From: Deltaproteobacteria bacterium
GTDB lineage: Bacteria > UBA10199 > SPLOWO2-01-44-7
Assembly (NCBI GenBank): GCA_023265595.1
Contig: JAHFSU010000010.1
Coordinates: 1 to 56,135 of the forward strand
Direction of reading: 5' to 3'
Length of the DNA stretch: 56,135 nt
Shown: piece by piece, positions 47,006 through 54,455 of the stretch
Numbering within the stretch: position 1 is the first letter of the stretch
How the letters are laid out: every line of letters begins with the position of its first letter
Made by a program: the position numbers and the translations under genes
The notes under the pieces: generated by a model
Database searches by the model: none
Seen by the model: the letters and a program-made list of their open reading frames with translations, nothing else
What the model was told of the DNA's origin: nothing

Positions 47006-47086
47006 CCATGGGGTATCCGGCCACACTGCCCCAGCCAGAGGCTGGTCCGCCTCTGGTGGCGGCGGGCAGGCGTTACCTCATGTTAT

Positions 47087-47308
47087 TTGGCCTTCGGAAT
47101 TTCCGGCATGATTTTATTCGCCTTTTCTGATGATGCTTTGCATGTTGCCATTGCAACGGTTTCCAGCTGTTCGCTCATCGTAAGTTGGAACTTTAAACAT
47201 ATTGTCCATTTTGATAAAATAAAACTGTATAACGCCGTGAATATTTTAAAAGGGTTTTCAGAAATTGCGATTTTTTCGCCTTTGGAGGTCATCTCATATG
47301 AGAAATAA
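47087..47308 (+). pseudogene. C-terminal remnant of a PIN-domain toxin
   Basis: From 47129 the frame encodes DDALHVAIATVSSCSLIVSW and a tail LYNAVNIL...FSPLEVISYEK, the C-terminal half of VapC-like PIN proteins. The N-terminal half with the first catalytic acids is absent; repeat-rich sequence replaces it. Overlaps the intact partner gene by 11 bases. Confidence 0.65.
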
Positions 47309-47477
47309 AAAATTTGACTGCGTCGAAATGAAGCGAGAGGGAGCACGAAAAGTCCTTGAAAAAACGTCCAAAATGACAAGGGAAGAAGAGTTGCAATTTT
47401 GGCAGGAACGTTCTCGAACTTTAAAGCAAAGCCAGAACTCAAACCACAACCGGCCTGAACACCAAAACCACATTTAA
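47298..47477 (+). CDS. small antitoxin-like partner of the PIN remnant
   Basis: 59 aa, highly charged (FDCVEMKREGARKVLE, MTREEELQFWQER). Resembles short helical proteins encoded beside PIN toxins. Its ATG lies within the end of the PIN frame. The last 18 residues are Asn/His/Gln rich and may be degenerate. Confidence 0.6.
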   Translation: MRNKKFDCVEMKREGARKVLEKTSKMTREEELQFWQERSRTLKQSQNSNHNRPEHQNHI

Positions 47478-47572
47478 ATAAAACGGATTGGACTAAAAAC
47501 ACCATTTTTAGGATTTGGAGATCCGCTTCGGCGTCACTACTCCGATTTGGGATTACGTGTTTGAAACTTGAC

Positions 47573-47989
47573 TCAAAGAGCCACAAGATGTTTTTGAACC
47601 GTATCGTGAATGGCGATGATGGTTCCACCTTTCGCGACGGGTCTGCTTTCCGCAACCCATACGGCAATTTGATACAAATCCTCCGGCAGAATATGAAGCC
47701 ATTTCGAGTTGAGCCAGAGAAAAGTTAAAAGGGAAGTGACGGCGATTCGTTTGTTTCCGTTTTGAAAGGGATGATTTTTGATCAGCAGGTAAAACAAAAT
47801 TGCCGCCTTATCCTCTAACCGCGGGTACAGGGATTTATTTCCAAAGGATTGAAGGGGTGTTTTGAGACAACTCTCCAGTTTTCCGATAAAGCGCGTATCA
47901 AAATTGGGAATCGGCTCATCCCATTGCAATTTTTCCTGCGCCAGCCGGTGGGCTAAACAACGAACTTGTTCGATGGTGAGTTCTTTCAT
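47573..47989 (-). CDS. Fic/Doc family protein (death-on-curing type)
   Basis: 138 aa. Fic core HPFQNGNKR at 73-81, with Asn in the usual acidic position. Doc-type toxins modify nucleotides or proteins (AMPylation or phosphorylation, e.g. of EF-Tu). Its ATG shares one base with the stop of the HTH gene (TGATG), as expected for a toxin-antitoxin pair. Confidence 0.85.
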   Translation of the reverse strand: MKELTIEQVRCLAHRLAQEKLQWDEPIPNFDTRFIGKLESCLKTPLQSFGNKSLYPRLEDKAAILFYLLIKNHPFQNGNKRIAVTSLLTFLWLNSKWLHILPEDLYQIAVWVAESRPVAKGGTIIAIHDTVQKHLVAL

Positions 47990-48249
47990 CAGGCATTTCC
48001 CAGTTTGCGCAGAACTTCACCATATTCTTGAAGTGTTTTTTCGACGGCGGCTTCCACCCTTTTTTTATCTTGCTCCGATAGGGGCTGATAAATTCCCGGC
48101 AGGTTGGATGCCGCAATCACATAGGACTTGCCCACTCGGGTTGCCTGAATTTCTCCCTTCTTGATTTTGCGCAAGACATGGGTGCGGCTGATCCCCATCA
48201 TTTTCGCCACTTCCGCCACCGAAAACATTTTTTCCTGCTTTGAACCCAT
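47989..48249 (-). CDS. excisionase-type HTH protein, putative antitoxin/repressor of fic
   Basis: 86 aa. N-terminal MerR/excisionase-like HTH (MFSVAEVAKMMGISRTHVLRK, then GEIQATRVGKSYVI) and a helical tail. Two identical-arm operators lie at its promoter, indicating autorepression. Confidence 0.8.
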   Translation of the reverse strand: MGSKQEKMFSVAEVAKMMGISRTHVLRKIKKGEIQATRVGKSYVIAASNLPGIYQPLSEQDKKRVEAAVEKTLQEYGEVLRKLGNA

Positions 48250-48256
48250 GATACGC

Positions 48257-48307
48257 ACTATGTTTCATTTGAAACATATAGTCAATACTATGTTTCGATT
48301 GAAACAT
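48257..48307 (-). promoter_or_regulatory. promoter with twin operators of the HTH-fic pair
   Basis: On the minus strand TTGACT (48285-48280) and CATAGT (48262-48257) are 17 bases apart. Two palindromes, ATGTTTC-N4-GAAACAT (48260-48277 and 48290-48307), are 30 bp apart, three helical turns. One lies between the -35 and -10, the other just upstream. Confidence 0.8.
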
Positions 48308-48532
48308 ATAAATATAATAATTTCAAATAGTTAACTATTAAAAATTAGAAATAAAAGACTTGAAGACCGGCATAGGGTTGAAAGAAGAATGTAGACCCGA
48401 CACCGGAATGGTTATCATAGGGGAGAGGGAAATGAGGATGGCAAATTTTCATAGGCAACTTTTTTGGGAGGGAAAACTGACCAGAATATAGCCCCACCAG
48501 AGGGGGGCAGGCGCATATCTCATGTTATGGGT

Positions 48533-48736
48533 TTACTTTAACGCCACTTTTTCAAGTTTCTGAAGGGCCACTTCCACAACAATGTCTCTCTCGGCGAACC
48601 GAAGTTGAGTAAAATAGGCAAAACGCCCTTTTTTATCTATTTTCCATTCGGCTTTCACTTGGCCTCCGCCATTTTTGATTTCCAGAGAAGTTTCACCACA
48701 TTCAGAGGGATCGGCTGTCAAAAATTCGGTCAACAA
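48533..48736 (-). CDS. small ORF, possibly a gene remnant
   Basis: 67 aa from a TTG with no clear ribosome site; sequence looks protein-like (EIKNGGGQVKAEWKIDKKGR). Probably the 3' part of a truncated gene. The 225 bases upstream of the fic promoter (48308-48532) show no gene. Confidence 0.35.
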   Translation of the reverse strand: MLTEFLTADPSECGETSLEIKNGGGQVKAEWKIDKKGRFAYFTQLRFAERDIVVEVALQKLEKVALK

Positions 48737-48749
48737 AGGTCCATATGCT

Positions 48750-49268
48750 TCAATGGGTTATGTCTTTTTTGTTCTTTTCTGCTTTTTCACTTTCAATGAG
48801 ATCTATCAAACAATTTACATCGGCCTTATCGCTGGGGCGGAATGTTTTTTTCATCTTGATGAGCATTTCTTTTTTGGCAACGGGAATCCTCACCCCTTTC
48901 ACCTCTGCAAACTGCACCTCCCCTTTCGCCGCTTCATAATCGATGCCGCAAGCCTTGGCCATTAAATCAATCACAATTTCATCGGCCACGCGAACAACGG
49001 TGAATTGCTCCACCTCATTATCCTGAATAAGCGCAATGGCATTATCCGGAAGATGCGATAGGGCTTTTTTTATTTTTTTGATATTATCTTCGGAGGCTTC
49101 CACCAATAGATCGATATCTTTTGTGCCTCGAATACCCCCGTGAAGGATGACAGCAAAACCACCAATCAAAATATATTGGGCATTTTGTTCATTGAGCCAC
49201 CGGCAAACGGCAACTAAATCTTCGATTTCTGGAGAGCGTGAGTACTTGCTATTGTTTTTGTCATCCAT
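48750..49268 (-). CDS. nucleotidyltransferase-like protein (AbiEii/MNT type)
   Basis: 172 aa. GGFAVILHGGIRGTKDIDLLV gives the Gly-Gly and Asp-x-Asp catalytic pattern in shortened form (KDIDLLV). Such proteins are often toxins or antitoxins. Overlaps the upstream small gene by 55 bases. Confidence 0.75.
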   Translation of the reverse strand: MDDKNNSKYSRSPEIEDLVAVCRWLNEQNAQYILIGGFAVILHGGIRGTKDIDLLVEASEDNIKKIKKALSHLPDNAIALIQDNEVEQFTVVRVADEIVIDLMAKACGIDYEAAKGEVQFAEVKGVRIPVAKKEMLIKMKKTFRPSDKADVNCLIDLIESEKAEKNKKDITH

Positions 49269-49417
49269 TGGTCTGCCTCTTCGAAAGATTTAAAGCGATA
49301 AACGCCTTTAGGAATCAAGACATATTTTCTGAGACGATTGATCGTACGCTGTAAAATAGAGGCGTCTCTGATGAAATCTTCTTTGCCAAAACGTTTTGTA
49401 AAAATTTTCATTTTCAT
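49214..49417 (-). CDS. small basic protein paired with the nucleotidyltransferase
   Basis: 67 aa, basic (MKMKIFTKRFGKEDFIRDAS). The 55-base overlap with the nucleotidyltransferase indicates coupling. ATG 49417 or 49411; no strong ribosome site. Possible antitoxin or DNA-binding partner. Confidence 0.55.
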   Translation of the reverse strand: MKMKIFTKRFGKEDFIRDASILQRTINRLRKYVLIPKGVYRFKSFEEADQWMTKTIASTHALQKSKI

Positions 49418-49520
49418 GACGCACAAAATATAGGCATTTGAAGGCAGGAAGTCAAATGCCGACTTCGTGATTTGTCCTCTGCTTGCTATTCCCAATGCCC
49501 CATGCTAATCGCGCCGGGTC

Positions 49521-50462
49521 ATGAGTGCTATCGGACAAAAAATAACTTTTTTTGGATTCGGGTCGCAAGGGCGCGCGCAGGCGCTGAATGCCCGCGATTC
49601 CGGATGGAAGGTCGCCGTCTATCTGAGGCCGGAGAGCAAACGGATTGCCGAAGCGCAAAAAGAAAAAATAACGGTCATCACCGACCCAAAAAAAGCGGCG
49701 CAAGAGACCGACATCGCTGTTTTGCTTTTGCCCGACACCGAACAACCGGAATTTTACAAAAATTTTCTGGAGCCGACACTCCCCAAAAAAGCGGCGCTTG
49801 TTTTTGCGCACGGCTTTAATATCCATTTCAAACAGATCATGCCGCGCTCGGATCTCGATTGTCTGCTTGTCGCGCCGGCATTGCAGGGGGATGGCTTGAG
49901 AAAAAATTATCTCGAAAAAGAGCCGGTTCCGATTTTGACCGCAATCGACCAAGACGCAACCGATAGGGCTTACCGCCTCGTTGAAGATTTGGCCGGCGCC
50001 ATCGGCGGCGAAAAAACGCACATCATCCCCACCACCTTCAAAGAGGAAACGGAAACCGATCTTTTTTCGGAACAGGCAATTTCTTGCGGCGGGCTCACCG
50101 GACTCATCAAAGCCGGCTTCGATACCATGGTGGAAGCCGGCTACAACCCGGACATCGCCTATTTCTGCGCACTCAAAGAGATGAAGGCCCTGATGGATGT
50201 CATTTACCAACACGGGATTCAGGGGATGCGGAGCCGCATCAGCGACACGGCTCGCTACGGGGATTTAACACGAGGCCCTCGCGTCATAGATAAAGAGGCA
50301 CGGGAAAAAATGAAAACAATTTTGGATGAAATCCGTTCTGGAAAATTCAAAGAGGAATTGTTAGAAGAAAAAAAGGCCGGTTGGCCTGTTTTGAGGCGGA
50401 GGCTCGCCGAAGAAGAAAATCATCTGATTGAAAAAGTGAGGAAAAAAATTGACGAACAATAA
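49521..50462 (+). CDS. ketol-acid reductoisomerase-like protein lacking catalytic residues
   Basis: 313 aa. Clear KARI fold: FGFGSQGRAQALN dinucleotide loop, HGFNIHF (His97), ETDLFSEQ (Asp180, Glu184), SDTARYGD. The catalytic-Lys loop PKGPGHT is replaced by PALQGDG (119-125). The metal ligand Glu in AYFExxxE is Cys (AYFCALKE). Canonical reductoisomerase activity is doubtful. No other ilv gene is near. It overlaps gltX by 14 bases. Confidence 0.8.
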   Translation: MSAIGQKITFFGFGSQGRAQALNARDSGWKVAVYLRPESKRIAEAQKEKITVITDPKKAAQETDIAVLLLPDTEQPEFYKNFLEPTLPKKAALVFAHGFNIHFKQIMPRSDLDCLLVAPALQGDGLRKNYLEKEPVPILTAIDQDATDRAYRLVEDLAGAIGGEKTHIIPTTFKEETETDLFSEQAISCGGLTGLIKAGFDTMVEAGYNPDIAYFCALKEMKALMDVIYQHGIQGMRSRISDTARYGDLTRGPRVIDKEAREKMKTILDEIRSGKFKEELLEEKKAGWPVLRRRLAEEENHLIEKVRKKIDEQ

Positions 50463-51906
50463 TCATCCCGTCCGGGTTCGTTTTGCGCCGTCGCCGACTG
50501 GCCATCTGCACATCGGCGGCGCCCGCACGGCGTTATTCAATTATCTTTTCGCGCGCAATTTGAAAGGGGCTTTCATTTTGCGCATCGAAGACACCGACCG
50601 CGAGCGCTCCACACAGGAATACACCGACTTTATTCTCAAAGGGATGGAATGGCTTGGGTTCGAATGGGATGAAGGTCCGTTTCATCAGACCGAACGGATG
50701 GCCCTTTATCGGGAATATGTCGAAAAATTGTTGAAAGAGGACAAGGCCTACCGTTGTTATTGCACCGCCGAAGAATTGGAGGTGCGTCGCAAGGCTTTGC
50801 TAGCCGCAGGAAAGAAGCCGAAATATGAAGGCAAATGCCGCAACCTCGATCCACGCCTGCCCGCCGGTAGTTTGGCGGGATCGACAATCCATGATCCGCG
50901 AAAATATTGTATTCGATTCAAAGCGCCACAAACCGGAGAAGTCGTATTTAAAGACATTTGCCGTGGAGAAATTAAATTCAACCGCGAAGAGCTCGACGAC
51001 ATGATTCTTTTGCGAACCGATGGGACACCGACCTATAATTTTACGGTCGTCGTCGATGATGTGACGATGCATATCACGCATGTGATCCGCGGTGACGATC
51101 ATCTGAATAATACGCCGAGACAAATTCAGCTCTACGAAGCGCTCCACTCTCCCACACCCCACTTTGCCCATCTTCCGATGATTTTGGGACCTGACAAACA
51201 AAAACTCTCAAAACGTCACGGGGCCGTATCGGTTGTGGAATACAAAACGCAGGGTTTTTTACCCGAAGCCATGCTCAATTATCTCGCACGGCTCGGCTGG
51301 TCGCACGGCGATCAGGAAATTTTCACCAAAAAAGAATTGATCGCCTATTTTGACCTGCACACCGTCGGTAAATCGCCTTCGGTTTTTGATATTGAAAAAT
51401 GCAAATGGGTCAATCATCAGCATATGGTGCGGCTTTCCGATCAGGAAATTTTTGTTGCGACCAAACCGTATCTCGAAGAGTTAGGGATTGAAATCGATGT
51501 TGCAGATTATGATTTCGGAACCAAAGCCGTTTGCTCGGAAAAAGAGCGGGGAAAGACATTAAAAGAACTGGCCGAGGTATCGGCTTTTTATTTTCGCGAC
51601 GCACTTGTTTGGGATGAAAAGGCGGTCGAAAAATGGTTAAACGAGGAAGGAAAAAAGAGGTTGAAAATGTTGAGAGAGGCGTTCGCCCATTTAAAAAATT
51701 GGGATGCGGCCTCCGTCCAAATCGCTTTCAAAGAAGTTCAGGAAAAATTGGAAATTAAAAAGATGGTTGATCTTGCCCAGCCGTGCCGCGTAGCCCTGAC
51801 CGGAACTACGGTAAGCCCCGGCATTTTTGAGGTGCTTGCTATTTTGGGTCAAGAGCGGTCGCTCAAACGATTGGATCATGCCTTAAACACCCCTGCACAT
51901 AAATAA
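50449..51906 (+). CDS. gltX: glutamate-tRNA ligase
   Basis: 485 aa. Class I synthetase with HLHIGG (19-24) and KLSKRHG (about 252). Charges tRNA-Glu. TTG 50449 follows GAGG at 7 bases and begins TNNNHPVRVRFAPSPTG. A palindromic repeat is inserted in frame near residue 138 (PAGSLAG). Confidence 0.95.
   Translation: MTNNNHPVRVRFAPSPTGHLHIGGARTALFNYLFARNLKGAFILRIEDTDRERSTQEYTDFILKGMEWLGFEWDEGPFHQTERMALYREYVEKLLKEDKAYRCYCTAEELEVRRKALLAAGKKPKYEGKCRNLDPRLPAGSLAGSTIHDPRKYCIRFKAPQTGEVVFKDICRGEIKFNREELDDMILLRTDGTPTYNFTVVVDDVTMHITHVIRGDDHLNNTPRQIQLYEALHSPTPHFAHLPMILGPDKQKLSKRHGAVSVVEYKTQGFLPEAMLNYLARLGWSHGDQEIFTKKELIAYFDLHTVGKSPSVFDIEKCKWVNHQHMVRLSDQEIFVATKPYLEELGIEIDVADYDFGTKAVCSEKERGKTLKELAEVSAFYFRDALVWDEKAVEKWLNEEGKKRLKMLREAFAHLKNWDAASVQIAFKEVQEKLEIKKMVDLAQPCRVALTGTTVSPGIFEVLAILGQERSLKRLDHALNTPAHK
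50860..50879. repeat. CCGCCGGTAGT hairpin repeat, copy 2 (inside gltX)
   Basis: CCCGCC-GGTAGTTT-GGCGGG; same core as 45659-45680 and 52323-52342. Translated as PAGSLAG without disturbing the frame. Confidence 0.7.
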
Positions 51907-51941
51907 TTTTCTACGTTCTCGGATTGAATCGCGAAAAGGAG

Positions 51942-51972
51942 CGAGCATATGGTACCTGTTAACATATGCTCG
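51942..51972. repeat. short hairpin repeat, copy 2
   Basis: CGAGCATATG (51942-51951) pairs with CATATGCTCG (51963-51972) around loop GTACCTGTTAA; the same loop as copy 1 at 16400-16425. Encodes the nitrilase C-terminus and stop. Confidence 0.75.
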
Positions 51973-52819
51973 GCATTTGTTTACGAACTGTATCCAACTT
52001 TGAAAAATCGAGTTCGGCCGTGATGACCCCTTCCCCTTTTCCAAGAGAGGCCAATATCTCTCCCCACGGATCGACAATCATTGAATGACCATGCGCCTCC
52101 CAACCAGCCCCCGTCATACCGGTTTGGTCGGCCGCAACGATAAAACATTGGTTTTCAATGGCCCGGGCCCGAACCAAAATTTCCCAATGGGCAACGCCTG
52201 TGATCGCCGTAAAATTTGAGGGAAACGCAAAAAGAGTCGCCCCCGCTTTGCCCATTTTACGATACAGTTCCGGAAAGCGAATATCATAACAGATCGAGAG
52301 GCCGATGTTAAAGCCCTCACCCTCCGCCACACTACCGGCGGACAGGCAACCCTCTCCTCCTTCGACTTCGCTCAGGACAGGCTCCAGGGGAGAGGGAGAT
52401 TTGATCCGCTCCACCACCACTTCGTTTCCTGCGGAAACCGTTGCCGATTCTTTGTGTCCGCCGGCCACTTCCGTATCGAAAAGATGTATTTTTCGATACG
52501 CTTTTCCCAAGGACCCGTCGGCATGAACAATCACTGCCGTATTATAAGGAGGCTTGTCTTCGTTTTTTTCGCCGATGGAGCCGGCGACAAAATGACAGCG
52601 ATATTTTTTCGCCAAATCGGAAATGACTTTCAGACTCGGGCCATCCAGAGACTCAGCTGTTTTTTGTTTTTCGGCGGAGGGCCCCAACCAGTTCCAATGC
52701 TCCGGCAAAACAAGGAGCTCGGCCTTTTTAGAAGCAGCCTCTTCCGTAAAACGGACCACCTTTTTATAATTTTCGTTCTTATCGGAACCCGAAGTCATTT
52801 GTATCGCGGCGGCAATCAT
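51959..52819 (-). CDS. nitrilase-family carbon-nitrogen hydrolase with repeat insertion
   Basis: 286 aa. Glu-Lys-Cys triad: Glu40 (LPEHW), Lys110 (YRKIHLFD), Cys177 (SICYDIRFPELYR), as in Nit/omega-amidase-type enzymes. Residues about 140-169 (including PVLSEVEGGEG) are encoded by two palindromic repeats not expected in the family. The last residues PSIC come from a third. Downstream of the Omp85-like gene in the same direction. Confidence 0.85.
   Translation of the reverse strand: MIAAAIQMTSGSDKNENYKKVVRFTEEAASKKAELLVLPEHWNWLGPSAEKQKTAESLDGPSLKVISDLAKKYRCHFVAGSIGEKNEDKPPYNTAVIVHADGSLGKAYRKIHLFDTEVAGGHKESATVSAGNEVVVERIKSPSPLEPVLSEVEGGEGCLSAGSVAEGEGFNIGLSICYDIRFPELYRKMGKAGATLFAFPSNFTAITGVAHWEILVRARAIENQCFIVAADQTGMTGAGWEAHGHSMIVDPWGEILASLGKGEGVITAELDFSKLDTVRKQMPSIC
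52323..52396. repeat. two palindromic repeats inside the nitrilase gene
   Basis: CCGCC-ACACTACC-GGCGG (third CCGCCGGTAGT hairpin) at 52324-52341, then a 47-bp inverted-repeat unit (52350-52357/52389-52396) containing CCTGAGCGAAGTCGAAGG on the minus strand, related to the motif at 46879-46896. Confidence 0.65.
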
Positions 52820-52834
52820 TGTCCCCCCTCACCC

Positions 52835-54172
52835 CTAAAAAGGGTAATCCAAAGCGGTATAGACCTCTATCCCTTCGCTGCCCACACCGACATCAACCCG
52901 CCCCACCACCGATGGCGGCGCAATCGCCCGAAACCCGAGTCCGCCAACCGGTTGTAAATTGTTGAAACCGATGTCGCTCATCCGGTTAAAAACCTGTCCC
53001 ACGGAAAAAAACGGGTCGATATTAAAGTCAAATTTTACATCAAACATGTTCCACTGCTTGACCAAAATGCGCTCTTCCAAATCAAGAAGGATTCTCCCTT
53101 TCCCTGTAAAACGTCTGGCAACAAATCCGCGCAAATCCTGTTCACCGCCAAGACTTGGCTGCATATAAAAAGGGATATCGCCGCTAAAATCCTGCTCCAT
53201 CCGGAACAGGCCCAATGTTACAAATCTTTTTCCAAAGGAAATGTATTTTTTGGCCACCAGTCCGTAGCCCTGATAAAAATTCTCTGTTGCATTCGTTGCC
53301 TCGGTCCCCAAAAGATAAAACCCTTCCAGATAATGCCCGCGGTTCGGAAAATCGCGATCATTGCGCGTATCCCAAAAGGCGCCGAGACGATGATTTAAAA
53401 TGTTGGAGGAACGGACCTCCGGATTGCCGGCAAAAAAAGTTCCCGTATCGCGCAACGACAAAATCGCATGGGGGAACATTTTCATATGCGTCCACCGCTC
53501 TTCCAATTGCAACCAAACATCGCGCCAAAATTCATAGGCGATCCGACCTTTGGCAAAACCGAGGTGGGAGACAAAATTCGTCTGGTTCGATTCGGAGCTG
53601 TCGGGTCCAAAGCCGAAAAAACGCTCGAAAGGGTTTTGAACATATTCCAGTTCCCATTCCACATTCAGTTTGTAATCGGCCCATCGGTCATTCACATATT
53701 GCAGGTAATAATCTTTCTCATAATTCTGCGACTGCTGATAAAAAAGCCGCAATCGCTCATAGGATGAGGGATAGAAAAAGAGTCCGGCAAAACCGCCCCA
53801 TTTGACCACATTGGGATTGTAGGTGACGGCCCCCACACCGATCGTAAAAAGTTGATCGGCTTTATCGAACCAGAGAAAGGTCGGCATGACTCCATAGCGT
53901 TGGCCGGCCGCCGGATCGGTTTCAAAAATGGGGATCGGAAAAAAACGGAAATAGGATTCTTTTAAGGCGGCCTTCAGCCCAAAAATATTTCGGGGAGGCA
54001 TGATTCCTTCCGTCACAGGAGGGGGTTGCGCCTGCGCGGAAGATATCATCAAGAATGTCATTGCGAGGAGCGCCAGCGACGAAACAATCCATTTATTTTT
54101 GCATGGAGATTGCTTCGGCTTCGCCTCGCAATGACAATTAATAAATTTTGAGTTTGCGGACGTGTTGTCCAT
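52835..54172 (-). CDS. Omp85/surface-antigen-type outer-membrane barrel without POTRA
   Basis: 445 aa from ATG 54172. A signal peptide (WIVSSLALLAMTFLMISSAQA) is followed by a beta-barrel ending in F, with GGEQDLRGF typical of the D15/BamA barrel. There are no POTRA domains, unlike BamA/TamA. The signal peptide is encoded by a palindromic repeat (54056-54136). Longer in-frame starts run into the upstream gene; the start is uncertain. Confidence 0.75.
   Translation of the reverse strand: MDNTSANSKFINCHCEAKPKQSPCKNKWIVSSLALLAMTFLMISSAQAQPPPVTEGIMPPRNIFGLKAALKESYFRFFPIPIFETDPAAGQRYGVMPTFLWFDKADQLFTIGVGAVTYNPNVVKWGGFAGLFFYPSSYERLRLFYQQSQNYEKDYYLQYVNDRWADYKLNVEWELEYVQNPFERFFGFGPDSSESNQTNFVSHLGFAKGRIAYEFWRDVWLQLEERWTHMKMFPHAILSLRDTGTFFAGNPEVRSSNILNHRLGAFWDTRNDRDFPNRGHYLEGFYLLGTEATNATENFYQGYGLVAKKYISFGKRFVTLGLFRMEQDFSGDIPFYMQPSLGGEQDLRGFVARRFTGKGRILLDLEERILVKQWNMFDVKFDFNIDPFFSVGQVFNRMSDIGFNNLQPVGGLGFRAIAPPSVVGRVDVGVGSEGIEVYTALDYPF
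54056..54136. repeat. 81-bp palindromic repeat encoding a signal peptide
   Basis: 13-bp inverted ends (TGTCATTGCGAGG/CCTCGCAATGACA) around GAAACAATCC/GAGATTGCTTCG. Same family as the repeat at 46868-46991. Translated in the barrel gene as CHCEAKPKQS...SSLALLAMT. Confidence 0.7.
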
Positions 54173-54455
54173 GAGAAGTCCACGAAAGATCATATCCGAC
54201 CTTACCACCCACTTTAATATATGTCTTGGCATTTTTAGGACCGACAAAATCGATTTCGTGCAGATGAAAATAAACATCCCTGCCATGTTGGTCTTTGATA
54301 AAACCGTAATCCTGATTCGCAAAAAATTTGACAATCTCCCCCTTTGGAAAAAGATCGTCCTGCGAAACTTTAATCTCTTCAGGCTGCCGGACAACCAGTT
54401 TGGCGGTGGGCAACCAGTTGGAAGGGTGTTTTTTGACCAGCTCCTTCTGAATCAC
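54138..54455 (-). CDS. cold-shock-domain protein
   Basis: 105 aa. A 35-residue N-terminal extension, then a CSD with RNP1-like DYGFIKDQ and RNP2-like VYFHL for single-stranded nucleic acid binding. GTG 54455 overlaps the korB stop (GTGA) and follows GGAG at 5 bases. Confidence 0.85.
   Translation of the reverse strand: MIQKELVKKHPSNWLPTAKLVVRQPEEIKVSQDDLFPKGEIVKFFANQDYGFIKDQHGRDVYFHLHEIDFVGPKNAKTYIKVGGKVGYDLSWTSHGQHVRKLKIY

Noticed and set aside
47061-47086. GGGCAGGCG...CTCATGTTAT shared with 48504-48527
   Set aside because: Only about 20 matching bases with a variable middle; possible repeat edge but too short to call.
47083-47667. 194-aa minus-strand ORF
   Set aside because: It lies opposite the PIN remnant and its partner, which show real protein similarity, and its own sequence matches no family.
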